Assembly: GCA_900473745.1 (NCBI GenBank)
Contig: UCMW01000007.1
Span: 434,001-498,000, forward strand
Direction: 5' to 3'
From: Hyphomicrobiales bacterium
GTDB taxonomy: Bacteria > Pseudomonadota > Alphaproteobacteria > Rhizobiales > Rhizobiaceae
Length of the DNA: 64,000 bases
Shown: piece after piece, positions 1 to 9,531 of the stretch
Numbering within the stretch: position 1 is the first letter of the stretch
Layout: the number at the start of each line of letters is the position of its first letter
Program-made: the position numbers and the translations under genes
Notes under the pieces: model-generated
The model's input: only the letters and a program-made list of their open reading frames with translations
Told to the model about the DNA's origin: nothing
Database searches by the model: none

Positions 1-325
1 TGCCGATCCCCAGGATCGCCATGGTCGCAGCCCCACCCAACACATAGCGCCGCTCCCATGCCGCGATCTGCGCGCGGCTGAGCGACTGCTTGTCCTCCCG
101 GTCGAAAACGAAGAAGGAGCGCAGACGAAAGGCAAAGATCAGGATGAAGCAACCGCAAAGCAGAAGATAGAAGGTCGCGCCGGTTTGCACGAAGACCGTC
201 ACGAAGGTCAGGATGTGGACAACCATGCCGGTGAACAGCGTGAAGCGGTTGTCGAATAGAGAGCTTACGAACGAAAGGTAGACATCCGCGGGCACGGTCT
301 GCTCGCGCCCCTTGTCGGCCCTCAT
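1..325 (-). CDS. Membrane sensor protein, N-terminal part (probable diguanylate cyclase), cut by window edge
   Basis: Reading the minus strand from the ATG at 325 gives 108 residues without a stop. They start MRADKGREQTVPADVYLSFV and hold two hydrophobic stretches (about residues 33-48 and 51-66), with another beginning near residue 96. The order of a DVYLSFVSSLF motif, paired helices and a charged FDREDK / WERRYV segment resembles the membrane input region of rhizobial GGDEF or GGDEF-EAL proteins. That is recalled family knowledge, because the catalytic part lies outside the window. It is divergent from dctQ. It could be another kind of membrane sensor. Confidence 0.45.
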   Translation of the reverse strand, partial: MRADKGREQTVPADVYLSFVSSLFDNRFTLFTGMVVHILTFVTVFVQTGATFYLLLCGCFILIFAFRLRSFFVFDREDKQSLSRAQIAAWERRYVLGGAATMAILGIG

Positions 326-592
326 GATTTGCCCTCCCGGCGTGGTTGGACGCAAAACCTCAGCTGTCAAAAAACGTCTCTTCCGATTCCTGTGGCCGGC
401 TCCCGGCGGAAATAAACTTGTCCTGAAACGTCACAGTAAATCACGAAACGAAGCAAAGCCTAAAATGCACTGCTTCGAAGCGGGACGCAAACGCGTACAT
501 CACAACCCGTTAAGGCCGGCATAGGGAAATTGTTCAAATACGACGGGACGGTTGCGGCCGCGGCCCGTGTCGCGATACGACGCGCGCCTGCC

Positions 593-626
593 GCAACTTG
601 GCGAAAGTTGGACTTTCGTAGGTTGC
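593..626. promoter_or_regulatory. Inverted repeat upstream of the TRAP permease genes
   Basis: The core is CGAAAGT-TGG-ACTTTCG (602-618), a perfect 7+3+7 inverted repeat. It lies inside outer arms GCAAC (593-597) and GTTGC (622-626). It is about 80 bp before dctQ, in the 380-bp gap shared with the divergent sensor gene. It could be an operator for a regulator of the transporter or an mRNA leader hairpin. I see nothing else recognisable in 326-705. Confidence 0.4.
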
Positions 627-705
627 CGGGCGAGCGGCGGCCTGCCCAGTTGCGCACGGTTTGCCATTGCTCTAAGCACGAAAAGACAAGGGGAGAACAA
701 ACACA

Positions 706-1257
706 ATGACAATCCTGTTGGCTGTTTCCCGGCTGATCGACGCGATCAACGGAGCAATAGGGCGCTCGGTTTCCTGGCTGCTTCTGGCCGCCGTCATGAT
801 CAGCGCCGGCAATGCCGTCATCCGCAAGGTCTTCGACATTTCCTCGAATGCCTGGCTGGAGCTGCAATGGTACCTCTACGGCACCGTATTCATGCTCGCC
901 GCCGCCTATGCCCTGCTGCGCAACGAACATATCCGCATCGACGTTCTCTCGAGCGGGTGGAGTAAGCGGACGCGGGACTGGATCGACCTTATCCTCCACA
1001 TCATCTTCCTGGTGCCATTCTCCAGCCTCATGGCCTATCTGGCCTGGCCCTGGTTCTGGCTGTCCTTCCGGTCGGGCGAAGTCTCGTCCAGTGCCGGCGG
1101 CCTGATCATTTGGCCCGCCAAGGCCGTTGTCCTTCTCGGCTTTCTCCTGCTGACCGCACAGGCCTTTTCCGAAATCATCAAGCGCGCAGCCGTACTGATG
1201 GGCCGGATCGAGGATCCGCAGGTGAGCCCACCCGTGAACGAAGGCCAGGAGGCTTGA
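706..1257 (+). CDS. TRAP transporter small permease (DctQ/TakQ family)
   Basis: This 183-residue membrane protein has four hydrophobic helices (about residues 19-37, 53-70, 88-113 and 130-152) with the short WLELQWYLYG segment typical of DctQ subunits. In TRAP transporters it pairs with the large permease to move organic acids driven by a sodium gradient. A good ribosome site (GGGGAGAA) sits about 10 bases before the ATG. The large subunit follows after a 1-base gap, so the two are one transcription unit. The binding protein lies further on in the opposite orientation. The nearby TakP-like receptor suggests a 2-oxoacid substrate, which is inference. Confidence 0.93.
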   Translation: MTILLAVSRLIDAINGAIGRSVSWLLLAAVMISAGNAVIRKVFDISSNAWLELQWYLYGTVFMLAAAYALLRNEHIRIDVLSSGWSKRTRDWIDLILHIIFLVPFSSLMAYLAWPWFWLSFRSGEVSSSAGGLIIWPAKAVVLLGFLLLTAQAFSEIIKRAAVLMGRIEDPQVSPPVNEGQEA

Positions 1258-1258
1258 G

Positions 1259-3136
1259 ATGATCGACCTTATTGCCCACAACCTCGCGCCGATCATGTTC
1301 ACGACCGTCATGGCCATGCTCCTACTCGGCTATCCGGTCGCCTTCACGCTAGCCGCCGGCGGATTGATCTACTTCGTTCTCGGCGTCGAGCTTTCGATCT
1401 TCTCATCCGAAATCCGCCTTTTCTGGCCGCTGCTCCAGTCACATCCGGAGCGCATCTACGGGATCATGTACAACGACACACTGCTGTCGATACCGTTCTT
1501 CACTTTGATGGGTCTCATCCTGGAGCGATCACGGATGGCCGAGGACCTGCTCGATACGGTTGGGCAGTTGTTCGGACCGATCCGTGGCGGTCTGGCCTAT
1601 GCCGTCATCCTTGTCGGCGCACTTCTCGGTGCGACAACCGGGGTCGTCGCGGCCTCGGTTATGGCCATGGGCCTGATCTCGCTGCCGATCATGCTGCGCT
1701 ACAAGTATAACGGTCCCTTGGTGTCCGGCACGATTGCAGCGTCCGGAACGCTCGCCCAGATCGTTCCGCCCTCGCTCGTCCTGATCGTGATGGCGGACCA
1801 ACTTGGCCGCTCGGTCGGCGATATGTATGTGGGCGCACTCTATCCTGCCCTGATGATCATCGCGGCTTACTGCCTCTACATCTTCGCCGTGACGATCATC
1901 AAGCCTGAATGGGCACCGGCGCTTCCCAAGGAAGCCCGCACGCTTGGCGATGGCGTGACCTCGCTTTTCGTCATGATCGCCGTCGGCACCGGGCTCTACT
2001 TCCTCGGCTATCACGTGCTGTTCACCGGCATTGCAAGCCCTGAATGGCAGCTCGTGGCCGCGCTGGCCTTCGGCGTCATCGCCGTCTACGGCTTCGCACT
2101 TCTCAATCGCGGCAAGAACCTCAACGTTATCTCGCGACTGGCCCAGGAAGTCATCATCGTCATGGTTCCGCCACTGGCGTTGATCTTCCTCGTTCTCGGC
2201 ACGATCTTCCTCGGCATCGCGACGCCGACCGAAGGCGGCGCGATGGGTGCCGCTGGCGCCATGATCATCGCCGCCGCCAAGGGCAGGCTGAGCTTGGCTA
2301 TCCTAAAGAATGCACTCGACGCTACCACGCGCCTGTCTGCCTTCGTCATGATGATCCTGATCGGTGCCCGCGTCTTCGGTCTGACCTTTTATGGCATCAA
2401 CGGCAACGTCTGGATCGAGGACCTGATGCTCGCTCTGCCGGGCGGCGAATATGGCTTCCTGATCGTCGTCACGATCATCGTCTTCATCCTCGGCTGCTTC
2501 CTGGATTTCTTCGAGATCGCCTTCATCATGGTACCGCTCCTGGTCCCGGTCGCCCAGAGCCACGGGATCGACCTCGTCTGGTTTGGTATCATCTTGGGCA
2601 TCAACCTGCAGACCTCGTTCCTCACACCGCCTTTCGGCTTCTCGCTCTTTTACCTACGCTCCGTCGCACCCGAGGGCCGATGGAGGGATAAGGTGACCGG
2701 GCAGATGCGGGACGGCATCAAGACCATGGACATCTACAGGGGTGTGCTGCCCTTCATCATCATCCAGTTCCTGGCAATCATGGCCGTCATCGCCTTCCCG
2801 GGTCTGGTCATGCACTACAAGGGAACTCCGGTGACGACGGATCCTGGCAGCATACAGATCGAGCTGCCTGGCTTCGGCTCGAGCCCTGCGCCGTCTTTCG
2901 GGCAACCAGGCGCAGGCGGTGGCGCAACCCCTGCTCCATCGTTCGGCCTGCCACCCCCAAGCTTCGGCACCGAACAGCCGCCACCTACACCCGCAGGTTC
3001 GGCACCGGCGGCTCCCGCACCGAGCCTGGGTCTGCCACCTCCGGATTTCGGCGGAACCTCGGCGCCGGCATCGCCAGCGGCGCCGGCCGCCACTCCGACG
3101 GCTCCAGATCTCAGCCAGCCTCCGGCCTTTGATTGA
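1259..3136 (+). CDS. TRAP transporter large permease (DctM/TakM family) with proline-rich tail
   Basis: This 625-residue subunit forms the transport channel. It holds the conserved GIATPTEGGAMG segment (319-330) and many membrane helices. Compared with the common ~430-residue DctM it has two extra features. An insertion at about 215-290 adds further hydrophobic segments, as in the TakM/mannitol-chloroaromatic subgroup. A tail of about 90 residues (535-625) is rich in Pro, Ala, Gly and Ser and repeats APSFG / PPSFG / PDFGG units. The tail follows a last helix at about 497-517, probably projecting from the membrane, and has no obvious transport role. It is translated directly after DctQ. The receptor gene is convergent to it. 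Confidence 0.93.
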   Translation: MIDLIAHNLAPIMFTTVMAMLLLGYPVAFTLAAGGLIYFVLGVELSIFSSEIRLFWPLLQSHPERIYGIMYNDTLLSIPFFTLMGLILERSRMAEDLLDTVGQLFGPIRGGLAYAVILVGALLGATTGVVAASVMAMGLISLPIMLRYKYNGPLVSGTIAASGTLAQIVPPSLVLIVMADQLGRSVGDMYVGALYPALMIIAAYCLYIFAVTIIKPEWAPALPKEARTLGDGVTSLFVMIAVGTGLYFLGYHVLFTGIASPEWQLVAALAFGVIAVYGFALLNRGKNLNVISRLAQEVIIVMVPPLALIFLVLGTIFLGIATPTEGGAMGAAGAMIIAAAKGRLSLAILKNALDATTRLSAFVMMILIGARVFGLTFYGINGNVWIEDLMLALPGGEYGFLIVVTIIVFILGCFLDFFEIAFIMVPLLVPVAQSHGIDLVWFGIILGINLQTSFLTPPFGFSLFYLRSVAPEGRWRDKVTGQMRDGIKTMDIYRGVLPFIIIQFLAIMAVIAFPGLVMHYKGTPVTTDPGSIQIELPGFGSSPAPSFGQPGAGGGATPAPSFGLPPPSFGTEQPPPTPAGSAPAAPAPSLGLPPPDFGGTSAPASPAAPAATPTAPDLSQPPAFD

Positions 3137-3147
3137 TACGGAATGAG

Positions 3148-3166
3148 AGCCCCCGCTGGGGGCTTT
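3148..3166 (+). terminator. Terminator after the TRAP permease genes
   Basis: AGCCCCC-GCT-GGGGGCT hairpin followed by a T-rich run (TTCTTTT), 11 bases after the large permease stop codon. Confidence 0.8.
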
Positions 3167-3200
3167 CTTTTGCCCGGCTCTGGACGAGTCGATTAAGCAC

Positions 3201-3230
3201 AAAAAACCGGCCTCCCGAAGGAGGCCGGTT
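3201..3230 (-). terminator. Terminator after the TRAP receptor gene
   Basis: A perfect hairpin with AACCGGCCTCC arms and a short loop. On the minus strand it is followed by a run of T residues, 20 bases after the stop of the receptor gene at 3251. Confidence 0.85.
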
Positions 3231-3250
3231 GTAGCAGACTTGGAATAGGC

Positions 3251-4360
<1,110 letters not shown>

Positions 4361-4619
4361 CTACCTCCCAGTTGTTTGCCCCACCGGCGGGCATCGTCGG
4401 CCCCTCCCGGCAGCGATGAGCGAGCTAACCATTTTAGCCAAGGCCGTTCAAGCGCTTGGCCCTCATTCTTTTGGCATAGGCAAGGGTTGGCATCGAGAAA
4501 GTTGTAGTTGAGACTTTGTTAGCGCAACCACGATTTCCCTGATCGTTCTCGTCTGCATGCGACGCGCGTCGTTGCCAGTCCGCCCCGGACCATTGCCGTG
4601 TTCAGTGTCAGGCTTCTGG

Positions 4620-5099
4620 TCAGAGCAGCATGAGCAATGCGAGATCTGCGCCCGGCGCGTCCGCGGCTTCATAAGAGAAGTGTCGACCGCGAACCAGTGT
4701 CAGCAGCGTCGCGCCGTTGGCATGTGAAATGCTGACGCTGCCGTCCTCGTTCTGGGTCCAGTTGCTGGCCCGGGCCAGGCCAGGCCAAACCTGGTCGCAA
4801 TCCGGGGGCGCGAAGAAGTCCCGGCTTCGGCTGGTCAGGGCAGCCCCCCGCTCGACGAGACACACCGTCTTGCGCGTAAAATTCGAGACCGAGAAAATAG
4901 CCGGCGGCGACGCCGTATGGGCACGCAGCGAGGACGGGACGTGCGAACTGATGTCGTGCGCAGAAGGGATGGTACCGAGCACGATCGGGTCGGCCGCTTC
5001 CTGTGGGCCCTGCCGAGGCACGGCCCAAAAGCCGATCCCAACGGCTGAAACACCCGCACACAACAGTGCCGTCGCCCCAATGACGAGAGAGGACTTCAT
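4620..5099 (-). CDS. Small secreted protein, possibly Inh/Omp19-type protease-inhibitor fold
   Basis: This 159-residue protein has a signal-like N-terminus (MKSSLVIGATALLCAGVSAV), a Pro/Ser-rich linker and a compact C-terminal domain. The domain has two cysteines (CLVERG and CDQVWPGL) and a W-x-x-x-x-DGSVSISHANGATLL stretch. The order C...C-x-x-VWP...NW...DG-hydrophobic-G resembles the Inh/AprI-Omp19 barrel family, but the match is only by eye. It may be a periplasmic protein or lipoprotein-like factor. It follows the 2-hydroxyacid dehydrogenase gene in the same direction after about 75 bases and may share its transcript. An alternative is an unrelated hypothetical secreted protein. Confidence 0.7.
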   Translation of the reverse strand: MKSSLVIGATALLCAGVSAVGIGFWAVPRQGPQEAADPIVLGTIPSAHDISSHVPSSLRAHTASPPAIFSVSNFTRKTVCLVERGAALTSRSRDFFAPPDCDQVWPGLARASNWTQNEDGSVSISHANGATLLTLVRGRHFSYEAADAPGADLALLMLL

Positions 5100-5175
5100 C
5101 GAAGCATCCTTCCGCTCGAAACCTCATATCCGGGCAGGATGCGGCATCAAGCTTGTGGAAGGCTGGCCAGCCGAA

Positions 5176-6138
5176 TCAGCCTGTCACGAACGGTGTTTCG
5201 GGAACTGGCGTCAACGGACGGCCCGTGTCGAACCAGGAAATCACGTTATCGGCCACAAGATCGGCCATGGCGTCGCGCGTTGGCACGGAAGCCGAGGCGA
5301 CATGCGGCAGAAGCGAGACATTCGGCAGGTCGATGAGCGCCTGCGGCACATGGGGTTCTGAAGCAAACACGTCGAGACCCGCAGCCGCGATCGTACCGTT
5401 CAGAAGCGCCGCAATTAGGGCCGGCTGATCCACGGTCGTGCCGCGACCGACATTGATCAACACGCCGTTCGATCCGAGTGCCGACAGAACCTCGGCATTG
5501 ATCGCCCCGTTGGTCTGCGGGGTGGACGGAACAATCGAGATCAGGATGTCGACCGCCCCCGCCAGACCGATGAGGCTGTCGTGATACGCATAAGAGACAT
5601 CGTCGCGAGGTCGGCGGGTATGATAGGCGATCTCCACCTTGAACGGGGCGAGCCTCGATGCGATCTCCATGCCGATCCGTCCCAGACCGTGTAGGCCGAC
5701 CTTGCGTCCCTTCAGGGACAACGGCGAGAGCGGAAAAGCTCCTTCCCGCTCCCAACGTCCTTCGCGCAAATAGCGCTCGGCGAAATGGAACTGGCGAACG
5801 GTGTTGAGAAGCAGAGCGATCGTGGTGTCGGCCACTTCGTCGTTCAGTACGTCGGGCGTGTGGGTGACGATGATCCCCCGCGCCGCAGCCGCGCTGACAT
5901 CGACGCCGTCATAGCCGACCCCGAAACTGCCGATCATCTCAAGCTTCGGCAGGCGCTCGATCAGCGATGCCGGGAAGCGCCCGGAAACGGCAGCGCCGCG
6001 CACGCGGGCCAGTTGCTCGGACGAGACTTCCGACGCAAAGGCGTCCGCCACCTCCAGGATTTCGAAACGATCTGCCAGGCGGGCGCGGACACGCGGGTGA
6101 ATGCGACCGGGGATCAACACAAGGGCTTGATCGGACAT
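5176..6138 (-). CDS. D-isomer-specific 2-hydroxyacid dehydrogenase
   Basis: This 320-residue NAD(P)-dependent dehydrogenase interconverts 2-oxoacids and 2-hydroxyacids, probably of the glyoxylate/hydroxypyruvate reductase type. The nucleotide-binding loop is GLGRIG. The three catalytic positions are all visible: Arg in NVGRGTTVD, Glu in DVFASEP and His in LLPHVAS. The gene lies 59 bases downstream of a LacI-family regulator on the same strand, so it is probably controlled by it. With a 2-oxoacid TRAP transporter next door, a role in uptake and reduction of such acids is plausible but unproven. The exact substrate cannot be read from the sequence. Confidence 0.92.
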   Translation of the reverse strand: MSDQALVLIPGRIHPRVRARLADRFEILEVADAFASEVSSEQLARVRGAAVSGRFPASLIERLPKLEMIGSFGVGYDGVDVSAAAARGIIVTHTPDVLNDEVADTTIALLLNTVRQFHFAERYLREGRWEREGAFPLSPLSLKGRKVGLHGLGRIGMEIASRLAPFKVEIAYHTRRPRDDVSYAYHDSLIGLAGAVDILISIVPSTPQTNGAINAEVLSALGSNGVLINVGRGTTVDQPALIAALLNGTIAAAGLDVFASEPHVPQALIDLPNVSLLPHVASASVPTRDAMADLVADNVISWFDTGRPLTPVPETPFVTG

Positions 6139-6197
6139 GAGTGTCTCCTGGCAGTGGTAACAAGGTGAGGCGGCGGGACGCGAAAGCCCGCCGAGGT

Positions 6198-7214
6198 TCA
6201 GCGGCGCATCGGGCCTGTCGACTGGCGGATCCGCATCTCCGGCTTGATCAGATGGATACCGTCAGGCTCGTGGCTGCCAGCGAGCTTGTCGAGCAATGCG
6301 CGCGCTGCGAGCCGCCCGACTTCCGCCTGACCGTTCCACACCGTCGTCAGCGACGGTGTCGCGATCGAGGCTTCCTCGAGGTCGTCATAGCCGGTGACAG
6401 AAATATCCTGGCCCGGGATCAACCCCGCACGTGCAATACCGTTCATCAACCCGATCGCGACGAGATCGTTCCAGCAGACGGCCGCCGTCGGCTTTTGCGG
6501 CAAGGACAGGAAGTTGACCGCCGCCTCGAAGCCGCCCTGCTTGGTGCGGGGGCCTGGAATACGAAGGCCCGGATCGACTTCGATGCCGGCCTTGCGCAGC
6601 GCATTGACATAACCCTGGTAACGGTCCCGACCCGTCGAGGTCTGGTCGGTACCGCCGATCATCGCGATCGAGCGATGCCCGAGACCGATCAGGTGGTTGG
6701 TTGCCAGTGAAATGCCGTAAGTGTCGTCACCGCGATAGATCGGAACGTCCAGCCCGTCCATCGAACGCGCGACGAAGATGGCGGGCATGTTGTTGTTCTC
6801 TGCGAGCAACACGTCTTCCGGCGGCGTCCCTATGGCCGGCGACATGATCACACCGTCGCCACCGAGCTGCAGCAGCGTCTCGACGAACATGCGCTGCTTG
6901 TCGACGCTGTCGTAGTGATTGGAGAGAATGAAGGTGTGACGGCTGCGGTCGAGCTCGGTCTCGATGGCCTTCAGAATTTCCCCGTAGAACGGGTTCATGA
7001 TGTCATGCACCACGACACCGATGATCCCGGAACGGGAGGTGCGAAGGCTGGCAGCACGGCGGTTGTAGATATAGCCGAGCGCGCGGGCCTGATCCTTTAT
7101 CTTTTCACGGGTATCGGCCGCAACCAGCGGACTGTCGCGCAGGGCGAGCGAGATGGTGGCGGTGGAAAGACCGAGCGTTTCCGCAATGGTCGACAGCTTT
7201 ACCTTTTGTGCCAC
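6198..7214 (-). CDS. LacI-family transcriptional regulator
   Basis: The protein is 338 residues long. The N-terminal helix-turn-helix is KLSTIAETLGLSTATISLAL, followed by a hinge region and a periplasmic-binding-protein-like sensor domain with the usual GYDDLEEASIATPSLTTV segment. It probably controls itself and the downstream 2-hydroxyacid dehydrogenase. A 15-bp palindrome (7261-7275) in front of the gene is a candidate operator. The inducer is unknown. The GY(D)DLEEA motif and the ALRDSPLVA hinge segment place it with sugar or sugar-acid regulators rather than with PurR, but this is a weak inference. Confidence 0.93.
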   Translation of the reverse strand: MAQKVKLSTIAETLGLSTATISLALRDSPLVAADTREKIKDQARALGYIYNRRAASLRTSRSGIIGVVVHDIMNPFYGEILKAIETELDRSRHTFILSNHYDSVDKQRMFVETLLQLGGDGVIMSPAIGTPPEDVLLAENNNMPAIFVARSMDGLDVPIYRGDDTYGISLATNHLIGLGHRSIAMIGGTDQTSTGRDRYQGYVNALRKAGIEVDPGLRIPGPRTKQGGFEAAVNFLSLPQKPTAAVCWNDLVAIGLMNGIARAGLIPGQDISVTGYDDLEEASIATPSLTTVWNGQAEVGRLAARALLDKLAGSHEPDGIHLIKPEMRIRQSTGPMRR

Positions 7215-7260
7215 GTTTCCTCCCTCGCAGCAGGCCGGTGGGCATTCGAACGCCCTTAAA

Positions 7261-7275
7261 TGTTTTAATTAAACA
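7261..7275. promoter_or_regulatory. Candidate LacI operator
   Basis: TGTTT-TAATT-AAACA, a near-perfect palindrome set in a wider AAAtGTTT...AAACaATTT symmetry, lies 47-61 bases before the LacI gene start at 7214 and just beyond the end of the MarR gene. AT-rich sequence is otherwise rare here. Confidence 0.45.
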
Positions 7276-7290
7276 ATTTAATCCGCGATT

Positions 7291-7818
7291 TCAATCATCG
7301 TCCTCGGACGGGTCGGGAGATCGGGCAACGACATTACCGGTAAGATTGTCTTCGATCACGGACAGAAGCTTCACCAGCGTCTTCAACTCCTTGGCGGACA
7401 ATCCCTGAACTGCCAGCGCCTCGCAGGTCTGCATGGCGTCGCCGATGCGCGCCACGCTGCCACGCCCTTCATCGGTGAGATAGACCTTGGTGAGACGCCC
7501 GTCGCGATTGTCGGTACGCCGCTGGACGAAGCCCTGCGCCTCCATACGTCCGATCGTGCGTGTCATGGTCGGCGCCTTGACCCCGAGTTGATGGGCAAGC
7601 GCGCCCGGCGTCTGCCCATCCTCCTGGGCGAGCAACTGCACGACACCGTCCTGACCGGGGTAAAGGCCGCTCTGCGCCAATCCGTGCGAGAGGCGCGTGC
7701 GAAGCGCCCGCGCGACCTGGGTGACGGCGGCACTCAGCACGCCGGAGGCGGGCGGGTCTTTCTTCTTGGCTTTCTTCTTTTCGCCGCGGTCCTTGTCGGC
7801 CTTGTCCTTTTTCGCCAT
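7291..7818 (-). CDS. MarR-family transcriptional regulator
   Basis: This is a winged-helix repressor of 175 residues. I start it at 7818, where GGGGAGAG precedes the ATG. A longer reading from 7881 lacks such a site. After a Lys-rich N-terminal stretch (AKKDKADKDRGEKKKAKKKD) come the dimer helix, the HTH (PGALAHQLGVKAPTMTRTIG), the wing (RRTDNRDGRLTKVYLTDEG) and C-terminal helices. The basic leader is unusual for the family and may add non-specific DNA contacts. It is divergent from the creatininase-family gene and probably regulates the shared 92-bp gap. Confidence 0.9.
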   Translation of the reverse strand: MAKKDKADKDRGEKKKAKKKDPPASGVLSAAVTQVARALRTRLSHGLAQSGLYPGQDGVVQLLAQEDGQTPGALAHQLGVKAPTMTRTIGRMEAQGFVQRRTDNRDGRLTKVYLTDEGRGSVARIGDAMQTCEALAVQGLSAKELKTLVKLLSVIEDNLTGNVVARSPDPSEDDD

Positions 7819-7910
7819 GACTCTCCCCGATGGACACGCATTGCAACCTTCGCTTATCCCGCTGCGCCGGTTGGTTGCCATGCATAACGAAGATCAGGAG
7901 CTTAGACCAG

Positions 7911-8702
7911 ATGGTGAAACCTGCGTCGTGGTTCGTAGACAATGATCCGGAACTGACCGCCGCCGATCGTCACGACTGGATCGCCGTGCTCCCGCTCGGC
8001 GCCCATGAACAGCATGGCCCTCACCTGCCCTTCGAGACCGACACCATCATTGCATCGGGCATTGCGAACCGCCTGGCGGAGACCCTCCCCGCCCATCTGC
8101 CGGTGACCATCCTTCCCGTCGAAGCGACCGGCTATTCCATTGAGCACATGGAGGTGAAAGGCACGCGCACGCTCGCTTACGACGATGCGGTCAGGCGCTG
8201 GCTCGGCATCGCCGAGACCCTGAACCGCCGAGGTATCCGCAAGCTTGTGCTGCTCAACGCCCATGGCGGCAATTCCCCGCTGCTGACCATCGTGGCGACC
8301 GAAGCCCGTGTGAGGTTCAACATGCTGGTCGTCGCCACCAGCTGGACCCGCTTCGGCCAGCCGGCGGGATGGATCGCGCCGGAAGACAAGGCGATCGACA
8401 TTCATGGCGGCGATATCGAGACATCGGTCATGCTGGCGCTTGCCCCGGATCGGGTCGACATGGCAAAGGCTCGCAACTTTCCCTCGCGCCAGTCGGACTT
8501 CGCGGCGCGCTACAAACACCTGCGCGCCTATGGCCCGCATGCCTTCGGCTGGAAGATGTCGGACCTCAACCCGGACGGTGTCGCCGGAAATGCAACGGCA
8601 GCAACGGCGGAACGGGGCGAGGTTTTGATTGCTCATGCCGTGTCAGGGCTTCTGGAACTGCTGGATGACGTGCACAGATTTGATCCTACCACCCTTGGCT
8701 GA
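7911..8702 (+). CDS. Creatininase-family amidohydrolase
   Basis: This 263-residue enzyme belongs to the creatininase/MftE superfamily of metal-dependent amidases. Metal-ligand segments are visible: GAHEQHGPHLPFETDT near the N-terminus, LNAHGG in the middle, and DIHGGDIETSVML further on. Members act on cyclic amides or formamides such as creatinine or pyrimidine breakdown products, and the substrate cannot be assigned here. I use the ATG at 7911 (AGGAG ten bases upstream). Translation from 7830 would add residues unlike the family. It is divergent from the MarR gene. Confidence 0.9.
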   Translation: MVKPASWFVDNDPELTAADRHDWIAVLPLGAHEQHGPHLPFETDTIIASGIANRLAETLPAHLPVTILPVEATGYSIEHMEVKGTRTLAYDDAVRRWLGIAETLNRRGIRKLVLLNAHGGNSPLLTIVATEARVRFNMLVVATSWTRFGQPAGWIAPEDKAIDIHGGDIETSVMLALAPDRVDMAKARNFPSRQSDFAARYKHLRAYGPHAFGWKMSDLNPDGVAGNATAATAERGEVLIAHAVSGLLELLDDVHRFDPTTLG

Positions 8703-8762
8703 GCTTGCGTACCAACGGCAGAAGGAGCACAATTAAGCAATCCAGTTGTTGAGGAATGAGCC

Positions 8763-9041
8763 ATGCGTGTTTCTGTGGAGCAAGCAGGGAAACGGGTCGA
8801 GGAATTGATAGAGCGCGCCGAACGCGGCGAGCCAGTCATCATTACTCGCAACGGGCAGGACGCCGCTATCTTGCAACCGGTTGAATCACAGAGTTCCAAA
8901 GAGCGGCCTGGACTTTCGCTTGAGGAGAGGCAAGCCGTCATCGAAGAGATCCGCGCCAAGGCTCCCCCGCCGGTCCCCGGCGAGCCCTTGGCTGATAGAA
9001 GCCATGATTTTCTTTACGACGAGAATGGTCTTCCAGCGTGA
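8763..9041 (+). CDS. Phd/YefM-family antitoxin
   Basis: This small protein of 92 residues opens MRVSVEQAGKRVEELIERAE and continues GEPVIITRNGQDAAILQP, the signature of the Phd/YefM DNA-binding fold. The C-terminal half is charged and probably wraps the toxin. The stop overlaps the GTG start of the PIN-domain gene by four bases, the usual translational coupling of toxin-antitoxin pairs. It should neutralise the toxin and repress its own promoter. Confidence 0.9.
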   Translation: MRVSVEQAGKRVEELIERAERGEPVIITRNGQDAAILQPVESQSSKERPGLSLEERQAVIEEIRAKAPPPVPGEPLADRSHDFLYDENGLPA

Positions 9042-9451
9042 TCGCTGTCGACACATCTGCCCTGATCGCCATCGTGAAGAATGAAGCGACCGCAGATGCC
9101 TGCGCAGCTGTGCTGGAAATCCCGGACAGACGACTGCTGCTGTCAGCAGGCACACTGATCGAAGTGAGGATCGTCGCACTCCAGAAAAGATGCTCCGCAG
9201 AACTCTCGCGTCTGGTTGCTTCGCTCAACGTCGAGATTGTCGACGTCACAGCAGAGCGTGCGGAACGCGCACTGCAGGCTTATAGGAGCTTCGGAAAGAA
9301 TTTCCACCCCGCATCCCTGAACTTCGGCGACTGTTTTGCCTACGCTACGGCCAAGGAATTCGACTGCCCGCTGCTCTATGTCGGCGACGACTTCGCTCGC
9401 ACGGATATACGCACCGCATTCGACACCCCAGGACCCGACGAAAGCCTTTGA
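9038..9451 (+). CDS. VapC-type PIN-domain ribonuclease toxin
   Basis: This 137-residue PIN domain starts at GTG and reads (M)IAVDTSALIAIV. The acidic residues expected for the Mg-dependent active site are present: Asp5, Glu42, Asp98 in FGDCFAYATA, and Asp117/118 in VGDDFA. VapC toxins cut tRNA or rRNA when free of antitoxin. The domain is complete and shows no damage, so the module is probably functional. The partner is the Phd-like protein just upstream. Confidence 0.9.
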   Translation: MIAVDTSALIAIVKNEATADACAAVLEIPDRRLLLSAGTLIEVRIVALQKRCSAELSRLVASLNVEIVDVTAERAERALQAYRSFGKNFHPASLNFGDCFAYATAKEFDCPLLYVGDDFARTDIRTAFDTPGPDESL

Positions 9452-9479
9452 ACTGGCGAAGCGGAACGCCTATATGGGG

Positions 9480-9492
9480 GTAATACCATTAC
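9480..9492. promoter_or_regulatory. Inverted repeat before the COG0523 GTPase gene
   Basis: GTAAT-ACC-ATTAC is a perfect 5+3+5 inverted repeat, 40 bp before the ATG at 9532. COG0523 genes are often under zinc control by Zur. This spacing is shorter than the Zur boxes I recall from rhizobia, so it is only a candidate operator. Confidence 0.3.
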
Positions 9493-9531
9493 AGCCGCAT
9501 CGCCCGGCGCCCCCTGACATCAGAGGCTTTC

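Noticed and set aside
9480..9492. Confident Zur box before the COG0523 gene
   Set aside because: The inverted repeat is perfect but its spacing is shorter than the Zur sites I recall, so it is listed only as a candidate operator.
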